Source of the DNA: MGR-bin208 sp043780275
GTDB lineage: Bacteria > Bacteroidota > Bacteroidia > Chitinophagales > Chitinophagaceae
NCBI GenBank assembly: GCA_043780275.1
Contig: JAYWCV010000098.1
Coordinates: 1-7,715 of the forward strand
Direction of reading: 5' to 3'
DNA length: 7,715 bases
Shown: one piece after another, positions 1-5,087 of the stretch
Numbering within the stretch: the first letter of the stretch is position 1
Layout: each line of letters opens with the position of its first letter
Program-made: the position numbers and the translations under genes
Notes under the pieces: generated by a model
Told to the model about the DNA's origin: nothing
Seen by the model: only the letters and a program-made list of their open reading frames with translations
Database searches by the model: none

Positions 1-1344
1 GTTTAATGGGTTTTGAATTTCATGGGCGATGCCTGCCGTTAATTCTCCCAATGAAGCCATTTTTTCCGATTGGATGAGTTGGGATTGGGTGGATTTTAGT
101 TCATGTAAAGTACTTTCTACTTTATCTTTTTGCTCTTGCAAAATCCCATTTGCCTTTTGTTTTTGGCGATTATTTCGGTAAAGTAATAACCCTATAACTA
201 GAAATACACCCAATACACCAAACAGGGTATAATTTCGTAGTTTGTTTTTTGTTTCAATCTTTTCCTGCTCCAGTTGCTGCAACCGTTCCTTTTCTTTAAA
301 AGCTTCTTTTTGAAAAGCTACGAGATTTATCACCTTGTCTTCAAGTGCCTTTTCTGTTGCCTGTAAAGCAAGACCCTTGTAGATGTATGCACTGTCTATA
401 TTGCCGTTGAGTTCAAAACTTTTATACAAATTAGAATAAGCTGCACCCATGTCTTTCGACTCTGCCAATTTTAAAACTGCCAACTGCTTTCTGGCATAGT
501 ATAAACTTGAATCTTTACTTTTTTCGTTCTGGTATAAAGAAGTCAAAAAACTATAAGCCTGGGCCAGATTGATTTGATTGTTTCGTTTTTTGTACCAGTA
601 AATGGCAAGATGCCAGTTCTCCACAGCCTTCTTTATGTCTCCTTGCTTCTGGTAAATCGTGCCAATCCTTCTATATGCTGAGCCCGCATTGCCCTTCATC
701 CCATTCTTTTGAAATATTTCCAACGCAGCTTGCTCGAAAAGAATAGCAGAATCCAGTTTGCCTAAATCAATAAAAAAATCTCCAAGGTTCACATTTATAT
801 TTGCCACCAATTCATCATTGCCAGCTTCTTCAGCAATTCTCTTCGATTCGGTATAGTGAAACATGGTTTGAGCGGTATCTTGCATCCTCCTCATAAGAGA
901 AGCCCAAAACATATGTAATTGTGCCAGGGTATTTAACCTGTTTTCCTTGAAGTCAACATCTTTAGGCAGTTCAAAAATTTTATTTTCGTTGGCAGGGTTT
1001 TCTGCAATCTTTACACCACGCAATATGCATTGAAGCGCCTCTCCATATCGGCCAATGTGGTTTAATTGATAACTCTTCCCAGCTAATGCACTTGCAACAT
1101 TTAGTGTCTTATTATTTTTTTCAGCAAGGGGCAAGGCCATTTCGTAATAATGAAGTGCAGAGTCCCTGTTGTTCTCAGAATAAGCAAATGCAAGCCGAAT
1201 GGCATTCCTAAAGCGTGAAGAGTCAGTTGAAGCGATGCGTAAAGCATGCCACAAGCTATCTTTTTTTTGTTGCGAGGTTTGTTCTTGAGCTTCCACAAAA
1301 AAAGGGAGCAAAAGCAATAGCGATATTTTTATGAATGATTTCAT
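1..1344 (-). CDS. TPR-containing membrane sensor histidine kinase, C-terminus cut by window edge
   Basis: Reading the minus strand from ATG at 1344 gives 448 open codons running off the left edge, so only the N-terminal part is visible. Residues 1-19 form a signal peptide (MKSFIKISLLLLLPFF, likely cleaved at VEA/QEQ). Residues about 40-360 are helical repeats of TPR type, for example NAGSAYRRIGTIYQKQGDIKKAVE and neighbours with the usual A/Y/G spacing. A single membrane helix follows at about 372-388 (LFGVLGVFLVIGLLL), then a basic helical linker and the H-box (GELTAGIAHEIQNPLN) with phosphoacceptor His at about 441. The TPRs are therefore predicted to be periplasmic and the transmitter cytoplasmic. 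The rest of the dimerisation domain and the ATPase domain lie outside the window. The start is chosen because it opens the signal peptide and lies 3 nt after the previous stop codon. It is the last visible gene of the tandem kinase operon. The signal sensed cannot be read from the sequence. Confidence 0.9.
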   Translation of the reverse strand, partial: MKSFIKISLLLLLPFFVEAQEQTSQQKKDSLWHALRIASTDSSRFRNAIRLAFAYSENNRDSALHYYEMALPLAEKNNKTLNVASALAGKSYQLNHIGRYGEALQCILRGVKIAENPANENKIFELPKDVDFKENRLNTLAQLHMFWASLMRRMQDTAQTMFHYTESKRIAEEAGNDELVANINVNLGDFFIDLGKLDSAILFEQAALEIFQKNGMKGNAGSAYRRIGTIYQKQGDIKKAVENWHLAIYWYKKRNNQINLAQAYSFLTSLYQNEKSKDSSLYYARKQLAVLKLAESKDMGAAYSNLYKSFELNGNIDSAYIYKGLALQATEKALEDKVINLVAFQKEAFKEKERLQQLEQEKIETKNKLRNYTLFGVLGVFLVIGLLLYRNNRQKQKANGILQEQKDKVESTLHELKSTQSQLIQSEKMASLGELTAGIAHEIQNPLN

Positions 1345-1347
1345 TAT
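1345..1347 (-). other. 3-nt gene junction (stop TAA, ata, start ATG)
   Basis: On the coding strand the stop of the propeller kinase and the start of the following TPR kinase are separated only by ata. No Shine-Dalgarno sequence is visible in the A/T-rich stretch upstream, as is usual in Bacteroidota. The spacing supports cotranscription and probably translational coupling, and it fixes the start choice of the downstream gene. Confidence 0.7.
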
Positions 1348-4300
1348 TTAGTTAATTGGTATTTGAATAATAAACTCTGTACCCTCATTTTCTTTAGTTT
1401 CCACTTTCAACTCGCCACCATGCGCTTTCACTATATCATAACTCAACGATAAACCCAAGCCCGTTCCCTGCCCAGTTGGCTTGGTGGTAAAGAAGGGTTG
1501 AAATATTTTGTCAAGTATTTTTTGTGGAATACCTGGCCCATTATCTTTTACACTTATCAAAATTTTATAGCCAACCTTTTTTGTACTCACCCATATCGTA
1601 GGTTCATGTTTATAGTTAGGTTCTTTGAACCCCCCTTCGGGGGGAAGGGGGGCTGCATAAAACGCATTGGTAATTAAATTTAAAATCACCCTTCCTATAT
1701 CCTGTGGAATGATATTGATGTTACCAATCGTTTCATCAAAATCTGTTTTCATGGTTGCATTGAATGATTTATCCTTTGCTCTTAAGCCATGATAGGCCAA
1801 CCGTAAATATTCATCGGCCAGTTTATTAATGTCGGTTGGTTCTTTTATACCACTGCTGCTGCGGCTATGTTGTAACATGCCTTTTACAATATCGCCTGCT
1901 CTTTTACCGTGGTGATTTATTTTTTCTAAATTCATTTTCAAATCATTTGCAATCTCACTTGCCAATTGCATATTGTCTTTTGCAGTTTGCATATTGCCCA
2001 TTGCCAATTGTTCATTGCTTTTTGCCAATTCTTCATTCATTTCATCCACCAACTCTGTACTTACTTCAGAAAAATTATTAACGAAGTTCAACGGGTTTTG
2101 AATTTCATGTGCAATGCCGGCAGTGAGTTCTCCAAGCGATGCCATTTTTTCTGATTGAATAAGTTGTGACTGTGTGGTTCTTAAATCATCCAATGACTTT
2201 CTCAAATCAACAGTTCTTTCCTCTACCTTTTGCTGCAGTTCCTCTTTTTCCTTTCGCAACTTCCGCTCACGCCAAAGACTGAATGTTCGTAATGCACCTA
2301 TAAATAATAAAGCATACAACAAATAAGCCCACCAGGTGAGCCACCAGGGCGGGAGAATGGTGATGGTCATGGCGATGCCTTCTTCATTCCATACCCCATC
2401 GGCATTGGATGCTTTTACCCGGAAAATATATTTGCCCGGTGAAAGATTGGTATAAGATGCTTTTCTTTCTTTGGAAGGGGCCGACCAATTCTTATCATAA
2501 TTCTCCAGCTTCCAGCTGTACAGGTTGTCTTCTGACCGCAGGTAATGCAGAGCTACAAAATCAAAACTCAAATTCTTCTGCCAATACTTCAACTCAATAT
2601 CTGTGGTGTAAGCCACCGATTGTTTAAAAATAGTTCCATCGGGTTTTGAATAGAGAGAGTCGTTGATGCTCATTTGTGTAATGACGATTGAAGGAACCGT
2701 TGTATCTTTTTTCAGCAGGTTGGCCGGTACAATACGATTAAGACCATTGGAGCCCCCAATCCAAATATCACCGTTACTGGTAGCAATTGATACATAGCTC
2801 CTGTCATAAGGCTGGAAACCGTCTTTTTCAAAATAAGAAACAAATGATTTCGATTCCGGGTCAAATACGGATAAACCCCTTTGGGTAGGTTGCCAAAACC
2901 GTCCAAAAATATCTTTAGCAATTCTTCCATTTCTGGTAGAATTTAAATCGTTATGTAACAAACCCTTTGATTCACCATAGGCTGTAATGGTGCCCTTCTC
3001 AACATCTATGGATACAAGCCCGGCACCATAAGTTCCAAACCAGGGTTCTCCGGTTTTGTCTGTTGTAAATATATCAGTTGAATTAAGTTGGGATTTCCTG
3101 AAAACAGTAAAGTTGTTTTTGTCATGATGGTATAAATTCAAACCTCCATCCGTACCAATCCACAAACGTTTTTTTCCATCTTCCGCAAGACAATATACTT
3201 CATTGTTGCTTATAGAAGTGCTGTCTCCTGATACAGGCATATAATGGGTAAACCCTTCTTCTCTTTCATTCAACCGGTATAACCCGAATTGATTATCTTC
3301 TCTGTCGCCCAGCCAAATATTTCCCCTTGAATCCTGGTAAAATACGCCAATTTGCTTGCTGCTAAGGGAAGCGGGATTTTTGGCATCGGGAACAAAGCTT
3401 TTTATAATCCTGCCGGTATTTTTATCCAATACAAAAACGCCTTTATCCCGGATTGAAAGCCAGAGCCGCTGCTGTTTGTCGGGAAAAATAAAAGCACAAT
3501 TGTTGATTTCTTTTGGACTATAGAAAAATCGTTTGAAAGTGCCCGTAGCTTCCTGCCACAGATTCAGACCATTACGGGTACCTACCCATATTTTTCCATC
3601 GGCATCTTCCTGCACCGTGGTAATAGCATTGTTGCTGATAGATGATCCATTGGAGGGATTGTTCTTGAATACTTTAAAATTTTCCTGGCCGGGTTGGTAC
3701 AAGGCGAGTCCGTTGGCAGTACCTACCCACAATCTTTTTTTACTGTCTTCAAATAAATAATTGATACTATCCGATGGAAAACCCTGAGGGTCGCTGGCAC
3801 GATAGCGGAAAAGATCCATCTGTTGTTTCTTAGGCGCCTGTTTATACAAGCCGGGCCGGGTGCCCAACCATAACAAACCTGAACGGTCCCGTAAAGAATA
3901 ATAGGGATATGGAGTTCGGGGTAAAGGATTACCCGCAAGATTGAAATTGTAATCTAAAATGCTGAAGGTTTTTTTTGTAAAATGATAGTGTATAAAAAAT
4001 GTAGGTTTTCCCAAACCTGACCAGGTTTGAAACAAAATGCCCTCTTTGTTTTGGTTAACAACGAAAAAAGTCTCTATCAGATCAATTCCTTTTTGAAATG
4101 GGAAAGAGTTGCTGCCGTAGGTAAAGGTTTGGATCCTATCTGAAGCCGGGTCTATCAAAGAGAGAATTCCTTTTCTATGGATTACCCAATATTGTCCGTT
4201 AATATCTTCAACAGCATAACTAACAGAATCGGCTATTCCATTGTCATTGCCCGTTTGGTGAACATAGCTTTTTACGATCTTCTGGTTTTTACTGTCAAAA

Positions 4301-5079
4301 ATATAAAGACCATGCCTGCCGGTAAGTAATAACCCGTTAGCACTTGCTTTGGTGATCTGCCTGATCGTATCTGCTTTGCCAGATTGCAAAATATCCTTTC
4401 CGGCAGGGATAATGATTTCAAAACCATTCTTTTGGGTGTTTAAACGGTTGATATTTTTTTTGTCATCCAGCAGCCAGATAGTACCGGATGATTCAAGGGT
4501 ACCAGAATTTCTCCCAAATTGACTACTGCCATTTATATCAGCAATCGGGTAGTGTTTTACTTCTCCGGTTGTTGGATTAAGACTGTAAGTACTATACTGT
4601 CTTGTCAAATCTGATCCATTCTTGAACCAGAAATTACCTTCTTCATCTTCAAATAACAAGCGAGTTACACTTTCATCGTCAGCTTTGGTAGTATTGTCGA
4701 TAGGATAATAATTTCTGAAATTTTCAGTAAGCGGGTCAAACGAACTAATGACACCTTCTCCTCTATTTTCAGCCATCCATATCTTACCTTCCTTTGCTCT
4801 TAATAGTCCCCCACCAATGTTTCTTATTTGTAAATCTGTGGTATCCCCTTTATCTGAAGCTTGTTTAAAAACTTTAAAGCGGTAGCCATCATATTTAACC
4901 AGGCCTCTTTGTGTAGCAAACCAGATAAAGCCCTTGTCATCTTGTATTATACCTATTACAGATTCTTCCGGCAGGCCCTCGGCTACGCCATATTTTTCAA
5001 ATGCAATTTTCTTTTGCTGTGCAAAACCGATGCATGCTGTAAGGGTAAGAAGAATGGATAGTGTTACTGTTTTTATCAT
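1348..5079 (-). CDS. Reg_prop/Y_Y_Y two-propeller sensor histidine kinase
   Basis: This complete 1243-residue protein is a one-membrane-pass sensor kinase. It starts with a signal peptide (MIKTVTLSILLTLTAC, ending near GFAQQ). About 14 clear propeller-blade motifs follow between residues 30 and 790, such as GFIWFATQRGL, RLWVGTANGL, KIWVGTRNGL, RLWIGTDGGL and DIWIGGSNGL, plus one weak blade (LLLTGRHGLYIFD). This suits two seven-bladed propellers. A Y_Y_Y domain spans about 835-902, a membrane helix about 912-933, and a coiled-coil linker leads to the H-box with His991. The N-box is near 1134-1138 (NLITN), G1 at 1179 (DNGPG), the F-box is FQPFFTTKP, and G2 is at 1205 (GTGLGL), so all catalytic motifs are intact. 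Unlike classical Bacteroides hybrid systems of this sensor type, it ends after the ATPase domain with no receiver or AraC domain, so it needs a separate response regulator. Repeat DNA encodes residues 1014-1041 and 1143-1151. In that sensor family the ligands are often glycans, but the ligand here is unknown. Confidence 0.95.
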   Translation of the reverse strand: MIKTVTLSILLTLTACIGFAQQKKIAFEKYGVAEGLPEESVIGIIQDDKGFIWFATQRGLVKYDGYRFKVFKQASDKGDTTDLQIRNIGGGLLRAKEGKIWMAENRGEGVISSFDPLTENFRNYYPIDNTTKADDESVTRLLFEDEEGNFWFKNGSDLTRQYSTYSLNPTTGEVKHYPIADINGSSQFGRNSGTLESSGTIWLLDDKKNINRLNTQKNGFEIIIPAGKDILQSGKADTIRQITKASANGLLLTGRHGLYIFDSKNQKIVKSYVHQTGNDNGIADSVSYAVEDINGQYWVIHRKGILSLIDPASDRIQTFTYGSNSFPFQKGIDLIETFFVVNQNKEGILFQTWSGLGKPTFFIHYHFTKKTFSILDYNFNLAGNPLPRTPYPYYSLRDRSGLLWLGTRPGLYKQAPKKQQMDLFRYRASDPQGFPSDSINYLFEDSKKRLWVGTANGLALYQPGQENFKVFKNNPSNGSSISNNAITTVQEDADGKIWVGTRNGLNLWQEATGTFKRFFYSPKEINNCAFIFPDKQQRLWLSIRDKGVFVLDKNTGRIIKSFVPDAKNPASLSSKQIGVFYQDSRGNIWLGDREDNQFGLYRLNEREEGFTHYMPVSGDSTSISNNEVYCLAEDGKKRLWIGTDGGLNLYHHDKNNFTVFRKSQLNSTDIFTTDKTGEPWFGTYGAGLVSIDVEKGTITAYGESKGLLHNDLNSTRNGRIAKDIFGRFWQPTQRGLSVFDPESKSFVSYFEKDGFQPYDRSYVSIATSNGDIWIGGSNGLNRIVPANLLKKDTTVPSIVITQMSINDSLYSKPDGTIFKQSVAYTTDIELKYWQKNLSFDFVALHYLRSEDNLYSWKLENYDKNWSAPSKERKASYTNLSPGKYIFRVKASNADGVWNEEGIAMTITILPPWWLTWWAYLLYALLFIGALRTFSLWRERKLRKEKEELQQKVEERTVDLRKSLDDLRTTQSQLIQSEKMASLGELTAGIAHEIQNPLNFVNNFSEVSTELVDEMNEELAKSNEQLAMGNMQTAKDNMQLASEIANDLKMNLEKINHHGKRAGDIVKGMLQHSRSSSGIKEPTDINKLADEYLRLAYHGLRAKDKSFNATMKTDFDETIGNINIIPQDIGRVILNLITNAFYAAPLPPEGGFKEPNYKHEPTIWVSTKKVGYKILISVKDNGPGIPQKILDKIFQPFFTTKPTGQGTGLGLSLSYDIVKAHGGELKVETKENEGTEFIIQIPIN
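1627..1654 (+). repeat. 28-nt GC-rich palindromic element, family A, copy 1
   Basis: On the + strand the order is gaa-C6-TTC-G6-AA-G6-ct. CCCCCCTTC (1630-1638) pairs perfectly with GAAGGGGGG (1644-1652) around a five-G loop; the single C-run could instead pair with the nearer G-run. It lies in-frame in the propeller kinase and encodes APLPPEGGF directly after the N-box motif NAFYA. It is a sharp GC-rich island in AT-rich coding sequence. No T-tract follows, and conserved kinase sequence continues, so it is not a terminator. Confidence 0.8.
1959..2042. repeat. 7-bp degenerate tandem repeat inside the dimerisation domain (12 units)
   Basis: Twelve consecutive 7-mers stay in strict register on the + strand: ttgccaa, ttgcata, ttgtctt, ttgcagt, ttgcata, ttgccca, ttgccaa, ttgttca, ttgcttt, ttgccaa, ttcttca and ttcattt. 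The last two are the weakest. The total is 84 nt, or 28 codons. On the coding strand it specifies residues about 1014-1041, with a seven-residue pattern close to N-x-Q-L-A-x-G (NEQLAMG, NMQTAKD, NMQLASE). It lies between the H-box helix and the conserved INHHGKR segment, that is, at the far end of the dimerisation hairpin. The same repeat keeps the opposite strand open and causes a spurious antisense reading frame. Confidence 0.85.
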
Positions 5080-5087
5080 TGGTTTAT
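5080..5087 (-). other. 8-nt gene junction between TPR kinase and propeller kinase
   Basis: The coding strand reads stop TAA, then ATAAACCA, then ATG. There is no space for a promoter or terminator, so both genes should share a transcript. No purine-rich ribosome-binding site is seen. Confidence 0.7.

Noticed and set aside
1261..1268. Run of eight T (A8 on the coding strand) near the start of the left TPR kinase as a phase-variation switch
   Set aside because: Runs of similar length occur elsewhere in the window (3969-3976, 4454-4461), all reading frames are intact, and nothing shows length variation.
1630..1652. Rho-independent terminator
   Set aside because: The hairpin is strong but has no T-tract, lies inside an intact reading frame, and is followed by conserved G1, F and G2 motifs.
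1630..1652. G-quadruplex
   Set aside because: There are only two G6 runs on one strand, and both compete with a perfect hairpin, so the hairpin is the better supported structure.
1959..2042. CRISPR-like array
   Set aside because: Units are 7 bp with no spacers, and the region is coding.
1836..2081. Plus-strand reading frame with a cysteine/leucine-rich peptide
   Set aside because: It is opposite the kinase dimerisation domain and stays open because the 7-bp repeat has no stop codons on either strand. The shorter plus-strand frame at 5748-5936 has the same cause.
5032..5079. Lipoprotein signal (LTAC) at the start of the propeller kinase
   Set aside because: LTAC fits a lipobox, but the GFAQQ site just after it fits ordinary signal peptidase, and a lipid anchor would be unusual for a kinase with a membrane helix near residue 920. 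It is left undecided rather than called.
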